This document shows, piece after piece, positions 1-6,386 of a DNA stretch of 64,000 nucleotides. This DNA comes from Pseudomonas sp. PDM18. GTDB taxonomy: Bacteria; Pseudomonadota; Gammaproteobacteria; Pseudomonadales; Pseudomonadaceae. The notes under the pieces were generated by a model. That model saw only the letters and a program-made list of their open reading frames with translations. It did no database searches and was not told the origin of the DNA. The stretch spans positions 1 through 64,000 of the forward strand of contig NZ_JACVBX010000020.1 in the NCBI RefSeq assembly GCF_014852585.1, read 5' to 3'. Position 1 is the stretch's first letter. Each line of letters begins with the position of its first letter. Position numbers and translations under genes: made by a program.

Positions 1-1
1 T

Positions 2-151
2 TATCAGCAGGAGTTTGCTGATCGCTACCAAAAACTACGGGACAAGGGGCGGTGCCCGAAGGTCGCATTAGTGGCATGCATGCGCGTACTGATCGTGCGG
101 ATCAACGCGATGGTGAGAGACGGCACCGGTTGGAGGACAGGTGCCGTGTGA
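2..151 (+). CDS. IS110-family transposase, C-terminal end only (cut by window edge)
   Basis: An open frame runs in from the left edge and ends at TGA 149-151. The visible 49 residues contain YQKLRDKGRCPKVALVACMR followed by a run ending INAMVRDGTGW. This is the typical last stretch of IS110/IS1111-type DEDD transposases (IS116/IS110/IS902 C-terminal domain), in which KVALVACMRKLL and LNAMLRDGTPW-like blocks are conserved. The catalytic N-terminal DEDD part and the serine-containing middle lie outside the window, so intactness cannot be judged. The element points rightward and its end lies within about 20 bp of the stop, next to a half REP sequence, which fits the known preference of several Pseudomonas IS110 elements for REP targets. 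Confidence 0.85.
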   Translation, partial: YQQEFADRYQKLRDKGRCPKVALVACMRVLIVRINAMVRDGTGWRTGAV

Positions 152-159
152 AGACAGTT

Positions 160-171
160 GCTCCTACAAGG
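160..171 (+). repeat. Half REP sequence flanking the IS110 end
   Basis: GCTCCTACAAGG is identical to the outer end of the REPIN at 12879-12957 and its flank (GCTCCTACAAGG at 12950-12961). Only the outer part of one REP arm is present, directly after the transposase stop, suggesting the element inserted into a REP and that the remainder lies on the far side outside the window. Confidence 0.55.
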
Positions 172-187
172 CATCACGACCTGGCCA

Positions 188-2086
188 TCACGTCCCGATC
201 ACGCCCCCATCATCCTTGGTGATCACCAGCGTCGTCGAACGCGGGATGCTCTTGCCGTCGCTGGCCGGGAAGCTGAGGGTCGGGTGCTGGATGTTCACCC
301 ACAGCGTCCGGCCATCCGGCGTCTGGGTGATGCCGGTCAGCTCGCAGCCACGCGGGCCGACCAGGAAGCGCCGCACCTCGCGGCTATGCGGGTCGGCACA
401 GAGCAACTGGTTGCAGCCCATGGCCTGCATCGGCGCTTCGGCGTCGTCGTAGTCGGTCTCTATCCACAGGCGGCCAGCGGTGTCGAAGTACAGGCCATCC
501 GGCGAGGAGAAGATGTCGCCGTTGATGGTGCCGATCAGGTTCTCCGGCGCGTTGGCGCCCTTGTGCTCGCCGGCCAGCAGGAAGATTTCCCACTGGAAAG
601 TCGTCGAGGTCGGATCGCCCCCAGCCTCGTTCCAGCGCAGGATCTGCCCGTGCAGGTTTTCCTTGCGCGGGTTGGCGGCGTCTACCGGCTGCTTCTTGCC
701 GCGCGCGTCGTTGTTGGTGAGGCTGACGTAGACCTCGCGGGTGGTCTGCTGCACCGCGACCCACTCGGGGCGGTCCATGGGCGTAGCGCCCAGCAGGTCG
801 GCAGCCGCGCGGGCATTGACCAGCACCTCGGCCTGGCTGGCGAACCCGCTCTCGGCGGCGAGTCCGTTCTGCCCATGGACCAGCGGCAGCCACTGGCCAC
901 TGCCATCCGCATTGAAACGGGCGACGTAGAGGGTGCCTTCGTCCAGCAGGTCGACGTTTGCCGCGCGGTTGTTCGGCTGGTACTTGCCCGCCGGGACGAA
1001 CTTGTAGATGTACTCGCCCTTGGTGTCATCGCCGTAGTAGAAGGCCATGCGGTTGTCGGCGCCCAGCGAGAGGGTCGAGCACTCGCGGCAGAAACGGCCG
1101 ACGGCGGTGCGCTTCTTCGGCGTGGAGGTCGGATCGAATGGGTCGATCTCCACCACCCAGCCAAACCGGTTCGGCTCGTTGACGTGGCCGCCGTGGGGCT
1201 GGTCCGCCTTGGGCGTGGCGTCGAAGCGCTCATCCACCGCTTCCCAGGCGTAGTAATTGCTGAACTGGCCGTTGGACAGGCCGTAGCGCTTGTGCGAAAC
1301 GCGCTTGGCGTAGTCGGCCTTGTCGCGGTTGACGAAGTACTGGTGCCAGTTCTCTTCGCAGGCCAGGTAGGTGCCCCAGGGCGTGACACCCATGGAGCAG
1401 TTGTTCAGGGTGCCGAGCACCTGTCTGGCCTCGGGGTCGCTGGCGGTGCGCAGCAGGTCGTGGCCGGCCAGCGGCCCGGACAGGTCCAGCGGAGAGCTGC
1501 CGGTAATACGGCGGTTGTAGCTCGAACCCTCGACACGCTGCCACTGGCCGCCGGCGTCCTTCTTCACCTCGATCACGCTCAGGCCATGGGCGGCGATCTC
1601 CTTGCGCACCTCGCCTTCCGGACGGCCGCGCGAACCATCGGGGCGGTCCTCGAAGGTCTGGCCCTTTGGGTGCAGCGTCGGGTTGATGTACTCGTGGTTG
1701 ATCACCAGCAGGCCGTGGCTGTCCGGCGCATCGGGGAAGGGAAAGTAGTGCATGCCGTCATGGTTGTCGCCGGCCTGCAGTTCCTGGGCTTTCCAGTCCT
1801 CGCTGGCGTCGCCTTTCCAGGCCGGTGAGCCGCTTACCACGGCGTCGCCCCAGGAGAAGAACGGCCGTGCGCTGTAGCCCTCGGCGACGATCACCCGGTC
1901 GAACTTCGGGTCCTGCTGCACCGCCACGCCCTTGAAGCCCAGCAGCCCGGTCGGTACCGGAGCGTCAGCGGCGAACAGCGAGCGGCCGGGGAGCAGGCTG
2001 CCACCGAGGAAGCCGACCGCGCCCAGCACCAGGCTGTTCTTCAGCAGGCGGCGGCGCGAAGCATCGATGAGCTCGCTCATCGGCAC
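188..2086 (-). CDS. PhoX-family (DUF839) phosphatase, Tat-exported; N-terminus probably frameshifted
   Basis: The 632-residue frame begins at GTG 2086 (an internal ATG follows at 2080). It carries a twin-arginine signal (SRRRLLKNSLVLGAVGFLGG, residues 10-29) and PhoX hallmarks such as HEYINPTLHPKG and CSMGVTPWGTYLACEENWHQ. PhoX enzymes are periplasmic Ca/Fe-dependent alkaline phosphatases that release phosphate from organic monoesters. The GTG has no Shine-Dalgarno, whereas ATG 2160 has a strong one (GGAAGGAA). The region between reads MSERFQEFHDDWP in one frame and AFDDQSINPSGNVPMSEL in the next, and family N-termini normally read straight through an NPSGN-like block into the Tat motif. A one-base loss near 2120 would explain both observations. 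It follows the MOSC gene on the same strand with a 280-bp gap. Confidence 0.8.
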   Translation of the reverse strand: MPMSELIDASRRRLLKNSLVLGAVGFLGGSLLPGRSLFAADAPVPTGLLGFKGVAVQQDPKFDRVIVAEGYSARPFFSWGDAVVSGSPAWKGDASEDWKAQELQAGDNHDGMHYFPFPDAPDSHGLLVINHEYINPTLHPKGQTFEDRPDGSRGRPEGEVRKEIAAHGLSVIEVKKDAGGQWQRVEGSSYNRRITGSSPLDLSGPLAGHDLLRTASDPEARQVLGTLNNCSMGVTPWGTYLACEENWHQYFVNRDKADYAKRVSHKRYGLSNGQFSNYYAWEAVDERFDATPKADQPHGGHVNEPNRFGWVVEIDPFDPTSTPKKRTAVGRFCRECSTLSLGADNRMAFYYGDDTKGEYIYKFVPAGKYQPNNRAANVDLLDEGTLYVARFNADGSGQWLPLVHGQNGLAAESGFASQAEVLVNARAAADLLGATPMDRPEWVAVQQTTREVYVSLTNNDARGKKQPVDAANPRKENLHGQILRWNEAGGDPTSTTFQWEIFLLAGEHKGANAPENLIGTINGDIFSSPDGLYFDTAGRLWIETDYDDAEAPMQAMGCNQLLCADPHSREVRRFLVGPRGCELTGITQTPDGRTLWVNIQHPTLSFPASDGKSIPRSTTLVITKDDGGVIGT

Positions 2087-2261
2087 GTTGCCGGAGGGGT
2101 TGATCGACTGGTCGTCAAAGGCGGCCAGTCGTCGTGGAATTCCTGGAAACGCTCGCTCATCAGATGGTTCCTTCCGCGCGGCCGTCTTTCTGACGGCTCG
2201 GGTTGTCAGTAGAAGCTATCGGCGGAAGGTTAGGAATGCGGTGTTACGTCGGCATGACAAC

Positions 2262-2291
2262 GCCGCCGAGCCCTGTGACAGGCTCGGCGGC
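2262..2291. other. Strong hairpin between the MOSC gene and phoX
   Basis: An 11-bp perfect stem (GCCGCCGAGCC / GGCTCGGCGGC) has an 8-nt loop, CTGTGACA. On the minus strand it lies just after the MOSC gene but no U-tract follows, so it is a weak intrinsic terminator or a structured spacer. The loop read on the minus strand (TGTCACAG), together with TTGTCATGCCGACGTAAC a little further downstream, loosely resembles Pho-box half-sites. That would suit a PhoX gene, but the match is poor. Confidence 0.4.
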
Positions 2292-2366
2292 GGCAATAAA
2301 AGCCGCCCCACAGGACCAAGACGACGTCCGGGGGCGGGCGCGAGGGCATTTGCGAAACAGTGCGGC

Positions 2367-3074
2367 TCAGCTCTGTAAGCCGCCCTGCTCCGAACATTCG
2401 GGGCCCGCCAGGCGGGCCGTCCAGTCTTCCAGCACGCCACTGGTGAGGCGTTGCGCGGCGGTCTTGCGCCAGCGCAGGGAGAGCGCGTCGCAGGCCATCA
2501 TCAGGCGCAGCCCGGTACGTTCCAGCGGGTGGCCGAAGTACCAGTCCAGCAGGCTCGCCACGGTGAGCTGCGGGTAATGCCGCTGCACCAGCTCCAGCGG
2601 TGCGTCGGGGGCGACCATGCCGGAACGGCGCACCCGGTAGAACCAGCCACAGCGCCCCTGCTCCTGCACCTCGAAAGGCAGTTCGGGCAGGTTCCAGCGC
2701 TTGGCCAGGCGGTAGCTGGGCGAACGCGGCTGGCTCACTTCGATCAGCGCTTCGCCCCAGCGGAACAGGTCGCCGATGCAGACCTCCTGTTCATTGAGGC
2801 CGAAGGTCGACAGGTTCTCGCCGAAGGCCGGCTGTCGCCAGCGCGTCTGCGGGTGCTGCTTGCGCCAGTGGCGGTAGTGCTCGGCCGGGTAGTGGTGCAG
2901 CGCGCGGTCCAGACCGCCGTCGCGGCGCAGGTCGGCCCGTGCGTCGCCCGGTAGCCCTTCGGCGCCGAGCCAGACTTCCTGATGCGTTTCCAGCTTGCCG
3001 ATGTCGCTGAGCAGACCTCCCCAGCTTTCTTCGACTTTGCCTATGAAAACGCCCTGGATGACGATGCTTTCCAC
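2367..3074 (-). CDS. MOSC-domain protein (YiiM-like) with Ser in place of the usual Cys
   Basis: 235 residues with YiiM/MOSC architecture. The N-terminal beta-barrel MOSC domain (about 30-165) contains GLPGDARADLRRDGGLDRAL and FGENLSTFGLNEQEVCIGD. A C-terminal 3-alpha segment runs from about 170 to 212. MOSC proteins handle molybdenum-cofactor sulfur chemistry, and YiiM reduces N-hydroxylated purine analogues. In YiiM relatives the loop reads QPRxPC; here it reads QPRSPSYRL with Ser at 120, confirmed by the codon AGC. The start is ATG 3074, and the gene is divergent from the LysR gene across a 100-bp promoter region. Activity without the cysteine is uncertain. Confidence 0.8.
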   Translation of the reverse strand: MESIVIQGVFIGKVEESWGGLLSDIGKLETHQEVWLGAEGLPGDARADLRRDGGLDRALHHYPAEHYRHWRKQHPQTRWRQPAFGENLSTFGLNEQEVCIGDLFRWGEALIEVSQPRSPSYRLAKRWNLPELPFEVQEQGRCGWFYRVRRSGMVAPDAPLELVQRHYPQLTVASLLDWYFGHPLERTGLRLMMACDALSLRWRKTAAQRLTSGVLEDWTARLAGPECSEQGGLQS

Positions 3075-3174
3075 CTTTGTCTACCCATCTGAGACAGCGG
3101 ACTAGCGCTAGAGTAGTGACCTGGAGGGGTGATACTCCATTTCGATTTTCCAGTTTCGTTGATAAGCAGACCTT

Positions 3175-4053
3175 ATGGATTTCCGCCAGCTCCGCTATTT
3201 CGTCGCGCTTTATGAGGAAGGCCACGTTGGGCGCGCCGCTGAACGCCTGGCGATTTCCCAGCCGGCGCTGTCGCAGCAGATCCGCCAGCTGGAGCAGAAC
3301 CTCGACGTGGCGCTGTTCCAGCGCAGCGGCAAACGCCTGCTGCCAACCGCCGCCGCGCATACGCTGTACAACCACGCGGTGCCGCTGCTGGAAGGCCTGG
3401 AGCGGGCTCGCGAGGCGTTGCGCGGTTTCCGTGGGCAGAGTGCGCGCAGCCTGGCCATTGGCGTACTGCAGACGGTCAACGCGAGCCTGGTACCGCATCT
3501 GGTGGAGCGCCTGCACGCCGCGCAACCGCATGTGCAGGTACGCATCTATGAACTCTCTGGGGTGGAGATCGAGCGCCGCCTGCTGATCGGCCAGCTGGAC
3601 ATCGGCATCGGCTTCCTGCCGCCGCGCCAGCCGGCGCTGCACGGGGTGGAGCTGTATCCGGACGAACTGCAACTGGTGATACCGGCGGACCATCCGCTGA
3701 AGGACTTCAAGAAGGTGTCGCTGGCCCAGGCGGCGGAACTGCCGATGCTGCTGCTCGGCGAGGAATTCCGCGCGCGGCAGATCTGGCAGGAGCAACTGGC
3801 AGCCATCGGCCGGCGGCCACGGGTGCAGGCGGAGCTGAACCATATGGGCGGCATCCTCGACAGCCTGCCGCAGAGCCGCTTCGCCACCGTGCTGCCGGGG
3901 CGCGCGCGACAGATGCACGCGCACAAGGACCTGCTATGGAAGCCATTGAGCGAACCGCGTATTCCGCTGAGCGTGGGGTTGGTCTATCGCGATGCGCAAC
4001 GGCAGCAGCCGACCGTGGAGTTGTTGCGCTCGCTGCTGGATGGGGCGGTTTGA
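3175..4053 (+). CDS. LysR-type transcriptional regulator (CynR-like)
   Basis: 292 residues. An N-terminal winged helix-turn-helix (MDFRQLRYFVALYEEGHVGRAAERL..SQPALSQQI, residues 1-60) is followed by a periplasmic-binding-protein-like effector domain (about 90-290). The similarity pattern is that of the CynR/CbbR-like branch (NHMGGILDSLPQSRFATVLPG). It is transcribed away from the MOSC gene, the usual arrangement for a LysR protein and its target, so it may control that gene. The effector cannot be read from sequence. The ATG at 3175 has only a weak Shine-Dalgarno. Transcription ends at the strong hairpin 4116-4145. Confidence 0.85.
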   Translation: MDFRQLRYFVALYEEGHVGRAAERLAISQPALSQQIRQLEQNLDVALFQRSGKRLLPTAAAHTLYNHAVPLLEGLERAREALRGFRGQSARSLAIGVLQTVNASLVPHLVERLHAAQPHVQVRIYELSGVEIERRLLIGQLDIGIGFLPPRQPALHGVELYPDELQLVIPADHPLKDFKKVSLAQAAELPMLLLGEEFRARQIWQEQLAAIGRRPRVQAELNHMGGILDSLPQSRFATVLPGRARQMHAHKDLLWKPLSEPRIPLSVGLVYRDAQRQQPTVELLRSLLDGAV

Positions 4054-4113
4054 TTTTCCTACAGGTGCCCCCATCGCGGAGTGGAGCAAGGCGCTCGCGA
4101 AATCGCGGGTAAG

Positions 4114-4241
4114 AAAAAACCCCGCTTCTTGCGAAGCGGGGTTTTGCAGACCGATATCCTGACGTCCATGCAGGCCACCATCCATGGTGGAATCCCTATA
4201 TTTCCGTGTTGTCTTTGGCGCTTCCTGCGCAATGTCCTGAC
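4114..4241 (-). ncRNA. rsmY: RsmY regulatory small RNA
   Basis: Read on the minus strand from 4241, the sequence begins GTCAGGACATTGCGCAGGAA and continues GCGCCAAAGACAA, which I recognise as the conserved 5' end of Pseudomonas RsmY. About 128 nt later it ends in a GC-rich hairpin followed by TTTTTT, the right size for RsmY. Seven GGA motifs are present, two in hairpin loops (GCGC-AGGAA-GCGC and CCACC-ATGGAT-GGTGG). These are binding sites for the translational repressors RsmA/RsmE. RsmY sequesters those proteins and relieves repression of secondary metabolism and biofilm genes under GacS/GacA control. A GacA site lies 60 bp upstream. A 141-codon frame across this region is spurious. Confidence 0.93.
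4116..4145. terminator. Bidirectional intrinsic terminator (rsmY / LysR)
   Basis: A 13-bp stem, AAAACCCCGCTTC with GAAGCGGGGTTTT, carries a TTGC loop. Reading minus it is followed by TTTTTT and ends rsmY. Reading plus it ends the LysR gene with a shorter T run. Confidence 0.92.
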
Positions 4242-4251
4242 TGAGGAGAAG

Positions 4252-4318
4252 GTTACCGCTGTAAGCCGTTGTCAGAAAGACGCCGATTACCACCGCTCTT
4301 TGTAAGCTTTGGCTTACA
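4252..4318 (-). promoter_or_regulatory. rsmY promoter with GacA upstream activating sequence (4301-4318)
   Basis: TGTAAGCCAAAGCTTACA at 4318-4301 (minus) is an exact match to the GacA site TGTAAG-N6-CTTACA. Its centre is about 69 bp before the rsmY start at 4241, the usual position. A -10-like TAACCT sits at 4257-4252. Confidence 0.9.
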
Positions 4319-4360
4319 CGGATTCGAAATATCGCCCTTCGGAAAAGAAATATCGCCATG

Positions 4361-4385
4361 AAAAAGCCCCGCCGGAGCGGGGCTT
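4361..4385 (-). terminator. Intrinsic terminator of the 4400-6178 dehydrogenase
   Basis: A 9-bp stem (AAGCCCCGC / GCGGGGCTT) has loop CGGA and a T-run on the minus strand. It lies 15 bp past the stop codon. Confidence 0.9.
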
Positions 4386-4399
4386 CTTGGATCAGCCGA

Positions 4400-6178
4400 T
4401 TAGAACTGCGCGGCGTCCAGCAGGTAAAGCGACTCGCTGCCGGCCTTCACCGAGGCGGTCAGGGAGTGGATGCGCGGCAGCAGGCGGGCGAAGTAGAAGC
4501 GCGCGGTACCCAGCTTGCTGGCATAGAACTCGTCCTGGCCTTCCTTGCCCAGCGAAGCGCGAGCCATCAGGGCCCACATGTACGCGTAGGCGGTGTAGCC
4601 GAAGGCGTGCAGGTACTCGACCGACGCGGCGCCGATCTCGTTCGGGTTGCCCTTGGCGCGGTCCAGGACCCAGGCGGTCAGCTCATCCAGGTTCTGCACG
4701 GCTGCGTTCAGCGGGCCGGTGAACTCGGCCAGCTCGGCGGAAGCCGAGGCGGTGAAGGCACGGATCTCGTCGGTGAACAGCTTGGCGTAGGCGCCGCCGC
4801 TGCCGACGATCTTGCGGCCCATCAGGTCCAGCGCCTGGATGCCGTTGGTACCTTCGTAGATCTGGGTGATGCGGCAATCGCGCACCAGCTGCTCCTGGCC
4901 CCACTCGCGGATGAAGCCGTGGCCGCCGAAGATCTGCTGGCCGTGGAGGGTGGTTTCCAGGCCCATGTCGGTGAGGAAGGCCTTGGCCACCGGGGTCAGC
5001 AGGGCGACCAGTTCCTCGGCGCGCTTGCGGGTGGTCGGTTCTTCGCTGTACTTGGCGGTGTCCAGTTGCATGGCGACGTAGCTGGAGAAGGCGCGGCCGC
5101 CCTCGTTCAGCGCCTTCATGGTCAGCAGCATGCGACGCACGTCCGGGTGGACGATGATCGGGTCGGCGGCCTTGTCCTTGGCGACCGGGCCGGTCGGCGC
5201 GCGGCTCTGGATACGCTCGCGGGCGTATTCCACGGCGCTCTGGTAGGAGCGCTCGCCGGTGGCCAGGCCCTGGATGCCCACGCCCAGACGCTCGTAGTTC
5301 ATCATGGTGAACATGGCGGCCAGGCCCTTGTTCGGCGCATCGACGATCCAGCCGGTGGCGCCGTCGAAGTTCATCACGCAGGTGGCGGAACCCTTGATGC
5401 CCATCTTGTGCTCGATGGAGCCACAGGACACGGCGTTGCGCTCGGCCAGGGAGCCGTCGGCGTTGACCATCACCTTGGGCACCAGGAACAGCGAGATGCC
5501 CTTGGAGCCGGCCGGCGCGTCGGGGAGCTTGGCCAGCACCAGGTGGATGATGTTCTCGGTCAGGTCGTGCTCGCCGCCGGTGATGAAGATCTTGGTGCCG
5601 GAAATCTTGAAGCTACCGTCAGCCTGCGGCTCGGCCTTGGTGCGGATGATGCCCAGGTCGGTGCCGGCGTGCGGCTCGGTCAGGCACATGGAGCCGGCCC
5701 AGGTGCCGGCGTACATGTTCGGCAGGTACTGGGCTTTCAGTTCTTCGCTGGCGTGGTTGAGCAGCGACAGGCAGGCGCCGGCGGTCAGCATCGGGTACAG
5801 GCCGAAGGACAGGTTGGCCGAGTTGACCATTTCCTCGACCTGGGCGCCGATCACCTTGGGCATGCCCATGCCGCCGAACTCCGGCGCGCCGCCCACGCCC
5901 ACCCAGCCGCCTTCGGCGTAGGTGCGGTAGGCCTCGGGGAAGCCGGCCGGGGTCTTCACGCCTTCGGCGCTCCAGCTGCAGCCTTCTTCGTCGCCGCTGC
6001 GGTTCAGCGGGGCGATCACGCCGCCGGTGACCTTGCCGGCCTCTTCGAGGATCGCAGCAGCGGTCTCGACATCAACGGTCTCGGCCAGGGCAGGCAGTTC
6101 GGCCCAGAGATTGGCGACCTCGAAGACTTCATTGAGGACGAATTGCATGTCGCGCAGGGGAGCTTTGTAGTCAGCCAT
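4400..6178 (-). CDS. Long acyl-CoA dehydrogenase, paralogue 1 of 3
   Basis: 592 residues, the long bacterial acyl-CoA dehydrogenase form with an extra C-terminal helical domain after residue 460. FAD-dependent enzymes of this type oxidise acyl-CoA to trans-2-enoyl-CoA in beta-oxidation. Visible are the flavin-contacting MCLTEPHAGTDLG (164-176), KIFITGGEHD (196-205), and QIYEGTNGIQAL (439-450) with the catalytic glutamate at 442. It resembles the PA0506/PA0507/PA0508 group of P. aeruginosa, where such enzymes serve long- and medium-chain substrates; which chain length applies here cannot be read. The gene starts at ATG 6178 and has its own terminator, and the 208-bp upstream gap contains a promoter-like operator palindrome. 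Confidence 0.93.
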   Translation of the reverse strand: MADYKAPLRDMQFVLNEVFEVANLWAELPALAETVDVETAAAILEEAGKVTGGVIAPLNRSGDEEGCSWSAEGVKTPAGFPEAYRTYAEGGWVGVGGAPEFGGMGMPKVIGAQVEEMVNSANLSFGLYPMLTAGACLSLLNHASEELKAQYLPNMYAGTWAGSMCLTEPHAGTDLGIIRTKAEPQADGSFKISGTKIFITGGEHDLTENIIHLVLAKLPDAPAGSKGISLFLVPKVMVNADGSLAERNAVSCGSIEHKMGIKGSATCVMNFDGATGWIVDAPNKGLAAMFTMMNYERLGVGIQGLATGERSYQSAVEYARERIQSRAPTGPVAKDKAADPIIVHPDVRRMLLTMKALNEGGRAFSSYVAMQLDTAKYSEEPTTRKRAEELVALLTPVAKAFLTDMGLETTLHGQQIFGGHGFIREWGQEQLVRDCRITQIYEGTNGIQALDLMGRKIVGSGGAYAKLFTDEIRAFTASASAELAEFTGPLNAAVQNLDELTAWVLDRAKGNPNEIGAASVEYLHAFGYTAYAYMWALMARASLGKEGQDEFYASKLGTARFYFARLLPRIHSLTASVKAGSESLYLLDAAQF

Positions 6179-6257
6179 GATGGATCCTCGAACGAAAACG
6201 ACGGCTGATCAGGCAGCCAGCGGTATCAGAATAGGAGGTACACGAAGGTACGCCGCC

Positions 6258-6328
6258 GGAGTTTACTCCAACAACTTTTCAGACTTTAAGCGTCATGTTG
6301 TGACCGCACAACAATAGTTTGGTCACAA
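6258..6328 (-). promoter_or_regulatory. Candidate operator region upstream of dehydrogenase 1
   Basis: Two inverted repeats sit between the terminator at 6341-6370 and the gene: TTGTGACC-N15-GGTCACAA (6298-6328) and GGAGT-TT-ACTCC (6258-6269). A degenerate PsrA-like ACAAC-AATA-GTTTG lies inside the first. The regulator is unknown. Confidence 0.4.
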
Positions 6329-6340
6329 TATGTAGCGAAA

Positions 6341-6370
6341 AACGAGGAGGCCCGCACGCAGCGGGCCTCC
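6341..6370 (-). terminator. Intrinsic terminator of the 6387-8183 dehydrogenase
   Basis: A 10-bp perfect stem, GGAGGCCCGC / GCGGGCCTCC, has loop ACGCA and is followed on the minus strand by CTCGTTTTTC. Confidence 0.88.
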
Positions 6371-6386
6371 TTGTCTGGCACGGGGA

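Noticed and set aside
158..1828. 556-codon plus-strand frame opposite the phosphatase
   Set aside because: It is the antisense frame of a clearly recognisable PhoX gene; high GC at third positions keeps such frames open. No family motifs and no start site.
2190..2262. Pho box upstream of the phosphatase
   Set aside because: TTGTCAT-GCCG-ACGTAAC keeps the 11-bp spacing, but the second half matches CTGTCAT at only three of seven bases; kept only as a remark.
3934..4359. 141-codon minus-strand frame over the rsmY region
   Set aside because: It covers the GacA box, rsmY and its terminator, then runs antisense into the LysR gene. The composition is not that of a protein-coding gene here.
4358..6208. 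616-codon plus-strand frame (and similar long frames at 6453-8558 and 9827-11782)
   Set aside because: All three are mirror images of the acyl-CoA dehydrogenase genes and show the same repetitive Gly/Ala/His/Val-rich antisense translation.
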